From: Betaproteobacteria bacterium
GTDB lineage: Bacteria > Pseudomonadota > Gammaproteobacteria > Burkholderiales > SG8-41
Assembly: GCA_028292065.1 (NCBI GenBank)
Contig: JAQGNC010000560.1
Location: 1-12,405 of the forward strand
Reading direction: 5' to 3'
Length of the DNA stretch: 12,405 bases
Made by a program: the position numbers and the translations under genes. The notes beneath the pieces were generated by a model. It was not told the DNA's origin. It searched no databases and saw nothing but the letters and a program-made list of their open reading frames with translations. Shown here one piece after another: positions 1 through 5,688 of this stretch. Numbering within the stretch: the first letter of the stretch is position 1; every line of letters starts with the position of its first letter.

Positions 1-753
1 CCAGTTCGCCGCGGCGAATCCGGTGACGCCTTCTTCAGCCAGCGTCGGCAGCTGCGGCGTGAAAGGCGTGCGCTTCTCGCTCGTCACGGCGAGCGCGCGA
101 AGCTTGCCGAACTTGATGTTCGCCATGACCGGCTGCGCGTCCGAGAACATCATCGGGATGTGGCCGCCCATGAGATCGGCGATCGACTGCGAACCGCCCT
201 TGTATGCGACCGCTTCGATCTTCACGTTGGTGATGCGTTTGAACATCTCCCCCGCGAGGTGCGACATGCTGCCGGCTCCGCTGGTCGCGTAGACGAGCTC
301 GTTGGGACGCGAGCGGGCCAGCGCGACGAGGTCCTTCACGTTCCTGACCGGCATCGCGTTCGGCACGACGAGGATGTTCGCGGCGCTGGTGATCTGGGAC
401 ACCGGAATGAAGTCTTTGCGCGCGTCGTAATTCACTTTCTGGAGCAGCGGATTGGCGACGACGGGCCCGAAGTTCGCGAGAAGAAAGGTGTAGCCGTCCG
501 CCGGCTGCTTCGCCGCGTATTCCATGCCGATCGCGCCGGCCGCGCCGGGCCGCGAGTCGACCAGCACCTGCTGGCCCCAGAGCTCGCCGAGCGGCGCGCC
601 GATGATGCGCGCCATCGCATCGGAGCTTCCCCCCGCCGGGTAGGTCACGACGAACTTCACCAGCTTCGTCGGGTAATTCTGGGCCTGCGAAACGCCCGTC
701 GCCATCGTCGCTGCTGCCGCCGCACAGGCGAGCCACGTTGCTGCATGCTTCAC
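1..753 (-). CDS. Bug/TctC-family tripartite tricarboxylate transporter substrate-binding protein (C-terminus cut by window edge)
   Basis: This is a periplasmic solute-binding protein of the Bug (TctC-like) family, which captures small carboxylates or related compounds for TTT-type uptake or sensing. The 251 visible residues start with a Sec signal peptide (lysine at 2, Ala-rich core, likely cleavage SQA|QNYP near residue 24). The family opening follows: YPTKLVKFVVTYPAGGSSD at about 27-45 and then an ARIIG segment, with DSRPGAAGAIG, QPADGYTFLL and ATSGAGSMSHLAGEMF further on. Family members are usually about 320 aa, so roughly 70 residues lie beyond the left edge. The start is GTG at 753, chosen because GGAGGAG (761-767) sits 7 nt upstream and the signal peptide begins there. 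It is probably transcribed alone from the promoter at 851-878. The ligand cannot be read from sequence. Confidence 0.93.
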   Translation of the reverse strand, partial: MKHAATWLACAAAAATMATGVSQAQNYPTKLVKFVVTYPAGGSSDAMARIIGAPLGELWGQQVLVDSRPGAAGAIGMEYAAKQPADGYTFLLANFGPVVANPLLQKVNYDARKDFIPVSQITSAANILVVPNAMPVRNVKDLVALARSRPNELVYATSGAGSMSHLAGEMFKRITNVKIEAVAYKGGSQSIADLMGGHIPMMFSDAQPVMANIKFGKLRALAVTSEKRTPFTPQLPTLAEEGVTGFAAANW

Positions 754-850
754 TGGGTTTCTCCTCCGAAGTGATAGACGCCGCGTCCGTTGCGCTTTCA
801 GTCTCTTCTTCGTACCGGCTTGCTTTGCGTAACCCGCGCGGACCGCGACC

Positions 851-878
851 ATTGTATGCGTGCAAACACGAAAAGCAA
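851..878 (-). promoter_or_regulatory. Probable sigma-70 promoter of the Bug-family gene
   Basis: On the minus strand TTGCTT (873-878) and TACAAT (851-856, 5/6 to the -10 consensus) are separated by 16 nt. They lie about 100 nt upstream of the GTG start at 753. The -35 overlaps the T-rich tail of the hemW terminator hairpin, so termination and re-initiation are packed together. This rests on consensus match only. Confidence 0.45.
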
Positions 879-913
879 CGCGACCCCGCACACCTCAAGG
901 ATGTGCGGGGTCG
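870..913 (-). terminator. Probable Rho-independent terminator of the rph-rdgB-hemW strand
   Basis: A perfect 11-bp stem (CGACCCCGCAC at 881-891 against GTGCGGGGTCG at 903-913) encloses an 11-nt loop. Read on the minus strand, it is followed by a moderately T-rich tail (CGTTGCTTTTCGTG). The upstream arm is formed by the last codons of hemW, and the TGA stop (895-897) is in the loop. The T-run is interrupted, so termination strength is uncertain. Confidence 0.6.
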
Positions 914-2094
914 GGGAGGAAGATCTGGAGGAGATCGTTGAGAAAACGCCGGCCGAGATCGGTCGGCGCGATACGCTGGTGGTCGCGCACGATGAAGCCG
1001 CGCCGCTCGGCTTCGTCGAGCATGGGGAGCACGGTCGTCAGCGGCATGCCTGCGCGCTCTTCGAAGAGCGCGACGGCAAAACCGTCGTTGAGCCGCAGCG
1101 CGTTCATCATGAACTCGAAAGGGATCTCTGCAGCGGCGACAGGTGCGTCGGTCTGTGCGGCCGCCCCTTCGAGCGCGCGCTCCATGTACTCGCGAGGCTG
1201 GCGATAGCGCGCCTGGCGCACGATGCGATCGGCAAACGAAAGCTTGCTGTGCGCGCCCGCGCCGATACCCAGATAGTCGCCGAAGGTCCAGTAGTTGAGG
1301 TTGTGACGCGAGCGCCTGCCGGGACGCGCATAAGCCGACGTCTCGTAGTGATCGTATCCGCCGCCCTTCAGCACGTCCGCGACGCTGTCCTGCATTTCCG
1401 CGGCGGTATCGTCGTCGGGCACTGAAGGCGGATAGCGATGGAAATACGTGTTCGGCTCGATCGTGAGGTGATAGACGGAAAGGTGCGGCGGCTCGTAAGC
1501 CAGCGCGGTTTCGATGTCGCTGCGCGCTTGCGCCGGTGTCTGTCCGGGGAGCGCGTACATGAGGTCGAGATTGAAGTTGTCGAAGTGCTCGCGCGCGATG
1601 CCGACGGCGCGATGAGCCTGGTCGGCGTCGTGGATGCGGCCGAGCGCTTTCAGGTGCCGCGCGTCGAAGCTCTGGATGCCGATCGACAACCGGTTCACAC
1701 CCGCCGCGCGGTATCCCGCGAACTTCTCCGCTTCGAACGTGCCCGGATTCGCTTCGAGCGTGATCTCGGCGTCGGAGGCGAGCGGCACACGAGCGCGCAC
1801 CGCCGACAGGATCTCGTCGATCGCCGCGGCGCTCATCAGGCTCGGCGTGCCGCCGCCGAAAAAAATCGTGTAGACGCGGCGTCCCCACACGAGCGGCAGC
1901 GCCTGGTCGAGGTCGGCGATCAGCGCTTTCACGTAACTCTGCTCGGGCAGCTCGCCGCGCGCTTCATGCGAGTTGAAGTCGCAGTAGGGACACTTGCGCA
2001 CGCACCACGGGACGTGAATGTACAGCGACAGCGGCGGCAGCGACGCGAATCGCGGCCCGCGCCCGAGCGCGTGACTTTGCAGCTGCACGTTCAC
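895..2094 (-). CDS. hemW: HemW, radical-SAM heme chaperone (formerly coproporphyrinogen III oxidase-like)
   Basis: HemW is a radical-SAM family protein that binds heme and is thought to deliver it to membrane hemoproteins; it was long misannotated as oxygen-independent coproporphyrinogen oxidase. The 399-aa product carries the 4Fe-4S motif CVRKCPYC (C31, C35, C38), followed by DF. It also has the SAM-binding FFGGGTPS (78-85), LEANPGT (113-119), LSIGIQSFD (136-144) and HNLNYW (264-269), and a C-terminal winged region typical of HemW. It lacks the N-terminal extension of true HemN. The start is GTG at 2094, only 4 nt after the rdgB stop, which suggests translational coupling; no good Shine-Dalgarno is visible, and a slightly later start is possible. 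The stop codon lies in the loop of the terminator hairpin. Confidence 0.95.
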   Translation of the reverse strand: MNVQLQSHALGRGPRFASLPPLSLYIHVPWCVRKCPYCDFNSHEARGELPEQSYVKALIADLDQALPLVWGRRVYTIFFGGGTPSLMSAAAIDEILSAVRARVPLASDAEITLEANPGTFEAEKFAGYRAAGVNRLSIGIQSFDARHLKALGRIHDADQAHRAVGIAREHFDNFNLDLMYALPGQTPAQARSDIETALAYEPPHLSVYHLTIEPNTYFHRYPPSVPDDDTAAEMQDSVADVLKGGGYDHYETSAYARPGRRSRHNLNYWTFGDYLGIGAGAHSKLSFADRIVRQARYRQPREYMERALEGAAAQTDAPVAAAEIPFEFMMNALRLNDGFAVALFEERAGMPLTTVLPMLDEAERRGFIVRDHQRIAPTDLGRRFLNDLLQIFLPDPAHP

Positions 2095-2098
2095 GGCG

Positions 2099-2725
2099 TC
2101 ACAGCCATTCCGGCTGCTCGACCAGGCGTGCGACGAGGTGCGTCAGCGCCTGTCCGCGATGGCTCACGCCGTTCTTCTCTTCCGGATCGAGCTCCGCTGC
2201 AGTGCGGCCGAAAGCCGGCAGGTGGAAATAGGGGTCGTAGCCGAAACCGTTCGAGCCTCGCGGCTCGAGGATGACTTCGCCGTGCCAGCGCCCTTCGGCA
2301 ATCAGCGGCTCGGGGTCGTTCGCGTGGCGCACGAGAACGATGACGCAATAGTAGTGCGCGCGCCGGTCGCTCCGGCTCGCGAGCGCGGCGACGAGCTTGC
2401 GGTTGTTGCGGGCGTCCTGCGCTTCGCGTCCGGTCGCTGCTCCCGGGCCGGGGCTGCCGGCATAGCGCGCCGAGTGCACGCCCGGCTCGCCGCCGAGCGC
2501 GGCGACACAGATGCCGGAGTCGTCGGCGAACGCCGGCATCTTCGCGAGAGCGCTCGCGTGACGCGCCTTGGCGAGCGCGTTCTCGACGAAAGTCGCGTGA
2601 GGCTCCTCGGCGTCGGGGATGCCGAGCGTCGCCTGCGGCACGATCTCGTAACCGAGCGGCGCGAGCATCTGCCCGAACTCCCGGAGCTTGCCGGGGTTAC
2701 CGCTGGCGATGACGATTCTTTTCAT
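2099..2725 (-). CDS. rdgB: RdgB/HAM1-family XTP/dITP pyrophosphatase
   Basis: This nucleotide-pool house-cleaning enzyme hydrolyses dITP, XTP and ITP to monophosphates, keeping deaminated purines out of DNA and RNA. The 208-aa product has the family landmarks in order: SGNPGK (8-13), the TFVENALAKA helix (about 45-54), the metal-binding FADDSGI (66-72), PGVHSARYAG (81-90), GSNGFGYDP (157-165) and SHRGQAL (188-194). I start at ATG 2725 because the conserved N-terminus MKRIVIASGN begins there. An in-frame ATG at 2755 would add ten residues and run into the tandem-repeat palindrome. No convincing Shine-Dalgarno is visible before 2725. rph lies upstream across a hairpin-bearing gap and hemW follows 4 nt downstream, so rdgB-hemW is a tight pair. 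Confidence 0.95.
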   Translation of the reverse strand: MKRIVIASGNPGKLREFGQMLAPLGYEIVPQATLGIPDAEEPHATFVENALAKARHASALAKMPAFADDSGICVAALGGEPGVHSARYAGSPGPGAATGREAQDARNNRKLVAALASRSDRRAHYYCVIVLVRHANDPEPLIAEGRWHGEVILEPRGSNGFGYDPYFHLPAFGRTAAELDPEEKNGVSHRGQALTHLVARLVEQPEWL

Positions 2726-2757
2726 GAGGCACTCAGGAAAGCAAGTCAAGAACATCT

Positions 2758-2837
2758 AACGCGAAGGACGCAAAGGACGCGAAGGATTTATTTATAGACC
2801 GCGTTTTTTTGTTTTCCTTCGCGTCCTTTGCGTTAAA
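2758..2837. repeat. Intergenic palindrome of 9-nt tandem units between rph and rdgB
   Basis: A perfect 19-bp inverted repeat (2768-2786 against 2815-2833) surrounds an AT-rich 28-nt loop. Each arm is built of near-identical 9-nt units: GCGAAGGAC, GCAAAGGAC and GCGAAGGA from 2761, with the complementary CCTTCGCGT, CCTTTGCGT on the other side. On the minus (coding) strand the purine arm follows the rph stop and the pyrimidine arm precedes rdgB. It could act as a terminator or attenuator, an mRNA-stabilising hairpin, or a dispersed repeat element. Confidence 0.85.
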
Positions 2838-2858
2838 GCTTTGGCTTTTTTTCGCGGT

Positions 2859-3575
2859 TTACGACGCCAGGGCCGCTCGCTGCGCCGCGATCAGCTCGCG
2901 TATGCCCTTGTCCGCGAGGTCCATCATCGCGGTCATCTGGTCGCGGCTGAACGGCTCGCCTTCGGCCGTACCCTGTATTTCGACCATGCCGCCCGACCCG
3001 GTCATCACCACGTTCATGTCGGTGCCGCACGTCGAGTCTTCGGGGTAATCGAGGTCGAGGACCGGGACGCCTTCGTAGACGCCGACCGACACCGCGGCGA
3101 TCGCGTCGCGAACCGGCGAGCGCGTGATGAGGCCGTTCTTGACGAGCACGCTGACCGCGTCCTGCAGCGCGACGAAAGCGCCGGTGATGCTCGCGGTGCG
3201 AGTGCCGCCGTCGGCCTGGATCACGTCGCAGTCGAGGTGGATGGTGCGAGGGCCGAGTTGGACGAGATCGACGACCGCGCGCATGGACCTGCCGATCAAC
3301 CTCTGGATTTCCTGGGTGCGCCCGGACTGCTTGCCTCGTGCCGCCTCGCGGTCCGAGCGCGTGTTGGTCGAGCGCGGCAGCATCCCGTATTCGGCGGTCA
3401 CCCAGCCCTTGTTGGTGCCTTTGAGGTGCGGCGCCTGGCGCTCGAGCACGCTGGCGGTGCAGATCACCTTGGTATCGCCGAATTCGATGAGCACCGAGCC
3501 TTCGGCGTGCCGGGTGTATCCGCGAGTGATTCGAACAGGCCTCATCTCGTCGGGTTTGCGTCGACTGGGTCGCAT
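2859..3575 (-). CDS. rph: RNase PH, phosphorolytic 3'-5' exoribonuclease
   Basis: RNase PH trims the 3' ends of tRNA precursors by phosphorolysis and forms a hexameric ring. The 238-aa product matches the family's usual length. Visible landmarks include RPVRITRGYTRHAEGSVLIE (12-31), the KGWVTAEYGMLPRST segment (56-70), R86 and QEIQRLIGRSMR (88-99), the phosphate-binding GTRTASI (124-130), and the acidic catalytic segment DLDYPEDSTCGTD (174-186, D180 and D186). The start ATG at 3575 is supported by AAGGAG at 3580-3585. rph begins the minus-strand rph-rdgB-hemW group and is divergent from yicC across 138 bp. Nothing looks degraded. Confidence 0.97.
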   Translation of the reverse strand: MRPSRRKPDEMRPVRITRGYTRHAEGSVLIEFGDTKVICTASVLERQAPHLKGTNKGWVTAEYGMLPRSTNTRSDREAARGKQSGRTQEIQRLIGRSMRAVVDLVQLGPRTIHLDCDVIQADGGTRTASITGAFVALQDAVSVLVKNGLITRSPVRDAIAAVSVGVYEGVPVLDLDYPEDSTCGTDMNVVMTGSGGMVEIQGTAEGEPFSRDQMTAMMDLADKGIRELIAAQRAALAS

Positions 3576-3713
3576 GTAACTCCTTGGATATGTTATCTTT
3601 CAGCCACGGAGCGCCGAAGGGCCAGTATGGTAGCCGCTTTGCGGCGCGGCCGTAAGACGGCCGCCCGCCCCTTCACTCTTCACCCTTCACCCTTCACGGT
3701 TCATTCGACTCCC
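3576..3713. other. Divergent intergenic region between rph and yicC
   Basis: This 138-bp gap must hold the promoters of both strands, but I see no strong -35/-10 pair. It contains the rph Shine-Dalgarno (3580-3585), a short dyad GATA-TGT-TATC (3587-3597) that could be an operator, two small GC hairpins (3633-3645 with a TTT loop; 3646-3664, an 8-bp perfect stem with an AAG loop), and a pyrimidine heptamer array described separately. Confidence 0.5.
3671..3705 (+). repeat. Pyrimidine-rich heptamer tandem array before yicC
   Basis: Five consecutive 7-nt units run from 3671: CTTCACT, CTTCACC, CTTCACC, CTTCACG and a degenerate GTTCATT. The array ends 8 nt before the yicC ATG and occupies the place where a Shine-Dalgarno would be. 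No complementary purine array is visible in this gap, unlike the next two gaps on the plus strand. Confidence 0.8.
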
Positions 3714-4577
3714 ATGATCTACAGCATGACCGGCTATGCCGTCGCCGCTCGCGAGCTCGAAAGTGCCGTGCTCAACCTCGAGCTGCGCGCGGTCAACCAC
3801 CGCTATCTCGACATTCAGTTCCGGATGCCGGACGAGCTGCGAGGCATCGAATCGGTGCTGCGCGAAACCCTCACCGCGCGCCTGAACCGCGGGAAGATCG
3901 AGTGCCGGATCTCCTACATGCCGATTCCGGGGCGCAAGGGGCTGGACCTCGACGAAGACCTCCTGAAACAGCTCGTCATGCTCAACGCGCGCGTGCGCAC
4001 CGCGCTGCCCGACGCGCAGAGCGTCACCGCCGCGGACGTGCTGCGCTGGCCGGGGATACTCGGCACCGAATCGCTCGATGTCGACGCTATGCGCCAAGTC
4101 TGCCTGTCGCTGCTCGAGCAGGTGCTCGAGGATTTCACCCTGACTCGCGGGCGCGAAGGCGAAAAGCTCAAGGCGATCCTCCTCGAGCGCGCGGCCGCCG
4201 TCGAAGCGCGGCTCGAGGACGTCGCGCCGCGGATGCCGGCGGTGATCGCGGCGTTCCAGGAAAAGCTCGCCACACGGCTGAGGGAAGCGCTCGGGAATGC
4301 CGACGAAGACCGTATCCGGCAGGAACTCGTGCTGCTCGCCAATAAGATCGACGTCGACGAAGAGCTCACGCGCTTAACGACGCACATCGCGGAGCTCCGC
4401 CGCATCCTCGACAAAGGCGGCGCGGTCGGGAAGAGGCTCGATTTCCTCATGCAGGAGCTCAACCGCGAAGCCAACACCCTCGGATCGAAAGCCGCCGACG
4501 TCACGGTCACGCAGGTGTCGATGGAGCTGAAGCTGCTCATCGAGCAGATGCGGGAACAGATACAGAACATCGAATAG
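3714..4577 (+). CDS. yicC: YicC-family endoribonuclease
   Basis: YicC-family proteins are a conserved bacterial endoribonuclease group linked in E. coli to small-RNA turnover. The 287-aa product has the N-terminal YicC domain, with the near-invariant start IYSMTGYA, then LELRAVNHRYLDIQFRMP (20-37) and the LNRGKIECRI strand. The C-terminal DUF1732 region contains NKIDVDEELTRLTTHIAELR, AVGKRLDFLMQELNREANTL and GSKA, followed by the C-terminal IEQMREQIQNIE. ATG 3714 is chosen because MIYSMTGY is the family N-terminus; longer in-frame extensions upstream are not conserved-looking. No Shine-Dalgarno is visible. It heads the plus-strand yicC-gmk-rpoZ-spoT group, an order common in Betaproteobacteria. 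Confidence 0.95.
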   Translation: MIYSMTGYAVAARELESAVLNLELRAVNHRYLDIQFRMPDELRGIESVLRETLTARLNRGKIECRISYMPIPGRKGLDLDEDLLKQLVMLNARVRTALPDAQSVTAADVLRWPGILGTESLDVDAMRQVCLSLLEQVLEDFTLTRGREGEKLKAILLERAAAVEARLEDVAPRMPAVIAAFQEKLATRLREALGNADEDRIRQELVLLANKIDVDEELTRLTTHIAELRRILDKGGAVGKRLDFLMQELNREANTLGSKAADVTVTQVSMELKLLIEQMREQIQNIE

Positions 4578-4600
4578 TCCGTTGGTAGCGAGGCGAATAA

Positions 4601-4722
4601 GTGCGTGAGGAGCGAGGCGTGAGGAGTGAGGAGTGAAGGGCGAGCCCGCGCGACCGCAAACTTGCCGCCGCGCCATTTGTGGCGTGCCCCCCGATAACCG
4701 CCTCACACCTCACGCCTCACGC
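4601..4722. repeat. Heptamer tandem arrays forming an inverted repeat between yicC and gmk
   Basis: Six purine heptamers in register (4603-4644; GCGTGAG, GAGCGAG, GCGTGAG, GAGTGAG, GAGTGAA, GGGCGAG) face three pyrimidine heptamers (4702-4722; CTCACAC, CTCACGC, CTCACGC). The best pairing is 4614-4631 against 4701-4718, 17 of 18 bases, with a 69-nt loop that contains a small CGCCA-TTTG-TGGCG hairpin (4671-4684). The pyrimidine side faces the gmk start. Confidence 0.85.
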
Positions 4723-4748
4723 ATTTTCCTTTACGCATCACGCAACCG

Positions 4749-5363
4749 ATGAGCGGTAGCCTATACATCGTCAGCGCCCCTTCAGGCGCCGGCAAGACGA
4801 GCCTCGTCGCCAAGCTCCTCGCGACCGACCCGCTCGTGAAGAAATCGGTGTCTTACACCACGCGCGATCCGCGGCCGGGGGAAATCGACGGGCACCACTA
4901 TCATTTCGTCGCGCCGCAAGTGTTCGAGGACATGCGCGCGAGCGGAGCGCTGCTCGAGTCCGCGCTCGTGCACGGCAATCACTACGGCACCTCGCGTGAC
5001 ACTGTCGAGACCGTGTGCGCGTCGGGCACCGACGTGCTGCTCGAGATCGACTGGCAGGGCGCGGCGCAGATCCGGAAGTTGAAGCCCGAGGTCGTTGCGA
5101 TATTCGTGCTGCCGCCGTCGATCACGGCGCTCGAGCATCGCCTTCGCGGCCGCGCCCAGGACAGCGCCGAAGTGATCGCGCGCAGGGTCGCGGCGGCGCG
5201 CGGGGAAATCGCGCATGTCCCTGAATTCGATTATGTTATTATCAACGACGATTTCGACCGCGCGGCGCAGGACCTCGTCAGCATCGTCCGCGCCGAACGG
5301 CTCAGACTCCCCCGCCAGCTCGCCCGCCACACCGATTTGATCAACCGCATCAGCGGTTCCTGA
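4749..5363 (+). CDS. gmk: Guanylate kinase
   Basis: Guanylate kinase phosphorylates GMP (and dGMP) to GDP with ATP in the cytosol, feeding GTP and hence (p)ppGpp synthesis. The 204-aa product is of usual length. It has the P-loop SAPSGAGKTSL (9-19) and the GMP-binding region VSYTTRDPRPGEIDGHHYHF (34-53, with S35, R39, R42, E45 and Y51). VLLEIDWQGAAQIR follows, then the lid-type arginine segment HRLRGRAQDSAEVIARR and the FDYVIINDD end motif. The ATG at 4749 fits the family N-terminus; no Shine-Dalgarno precedes it. rpoZ follows after 16 nt and spoT after that, so the enzyme of guanine-nucleotide supply sits with the alarmone enzyme. Confidence 0.97.
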   Translation: MSGSLYIVSAPSGAGKTSLVAKLLATDPLVKKSVSYTTRDPRPGEIDGHHYHFVAPQVFEDMRASGALLESALVHGNHYGTSRDTVETVCASGTDVLLEIDWQGAAQIRKLKPEVVAIFVLPPSITALEHRLRGRAQDSAEVIARRVAAARGEIAHVPEFDYVIINDDFDRAAQDLVSIVRAERLRLPRQLARHTDLINRISGS

Positions 5364-5379
5364 CTAGAAGGACTCCCCG

Positions 5380-5592
5380 ATGGCCCGCATCACTGTTGAC
5401 GATTGCCTGAAACAAATCCCGAACCGCTTCGAAATGTCGCTCGCCGCGACCTATCGCGCCCGTCAGCTCGCCAACGGCGCCACGCCGATGGTCGAAGCCA
5501 ACCGCGACAAGGCGACCGTGATCGCGCTGCGCGAGCTCGCGACCGGCAAATACGGCGCGGAAATCCTGAACAAGGCGCCGACGACTTCGTGA
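5380..5592 (+). CDS. rpoZ: RNA polymerase omega subunit
   Basis: Omega is the small subunit that aids beta-prime folding and forms part of one ppGpp-binding site on RNA polymerase. The 70-aa product begins MARITVDDCLKQIPNRFEMS and continues LAATYRARQLANG, TPMVEANRDKATVIALREL and IATG-like LATGKYG, all typical. The start at 5380 has AGAAGGA (5366-5372) at 7 nt, the clearest Shine-Dalgarno in the plus-strand group. It follows gmk by 16 nt. Its TGA stop (5590-5592) overlaps the first bases of the heptamer palindrome that fills the gap to spoT. Confidence 0.97.
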   Translation: MARITVDDCLKQIPNRFEMSLAATYRARQLANGATPMVEANRDKATVIALRELATGKYGAEILNKAPTTS

Positions 5593-5681
5593 GGGATGAG
5601 GGCGGAGGGATGAGGGATGAGGGGAGACTGAAGACGCGCTGCGTGTTTTTTTCATCCCTCATCCCTCATCCCTCCGCCCTC
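5591..5681. repeat. Perfect 26-bp inverted repeat of heptamer units between rpoZ and spoT
   Basis: The left arm is five purine heptamers in register from 5591 (GAGGGAT, GAGGGCG, GAGGGAT, GAGGGAT, GAGGGGA). The right arm is three CATCCCT units (5653-5673) plus CCGCCCT (5674-5680). Bases 5598-5623 pair without mismatch with 5656-5681, giving a 32-nt loop containing a TTTTTTT run at the right. The right arm ends 7 nt before the spoT ATG. The T-run lies in the loop rather than after the stem, so a classical terminator is not supported in the plus direction. Confidence 0.92.
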
Positions 5682-5688
5682 GAAGCAC

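Noticed and set aside
35..1888. 617-codon minus-strand frame spanning the Bug gene and hemW
   Set aside because: It is out of frame with both; the Bug and HemW proteins are recognisable in other frames.
2726..2755. Alternative rdgB start at 2755
   Set aside because: It adds ten residues before the conserved MKRIVIASGN and begins within a few bases of the palindrome, with no ribosome-binding site.
2841..3713. In-frame upstream extension of yicC to 2841
   Set aside because: The extension runs antisense through rph and has no YicC similarity; the family N-terminus begins at 3714.
3671..5681. CRISPR or minisatellite-type array
   Set aside because: Units are 7 nt with no spacers and no cas genes; the arrays are short and confined to gene gaps.
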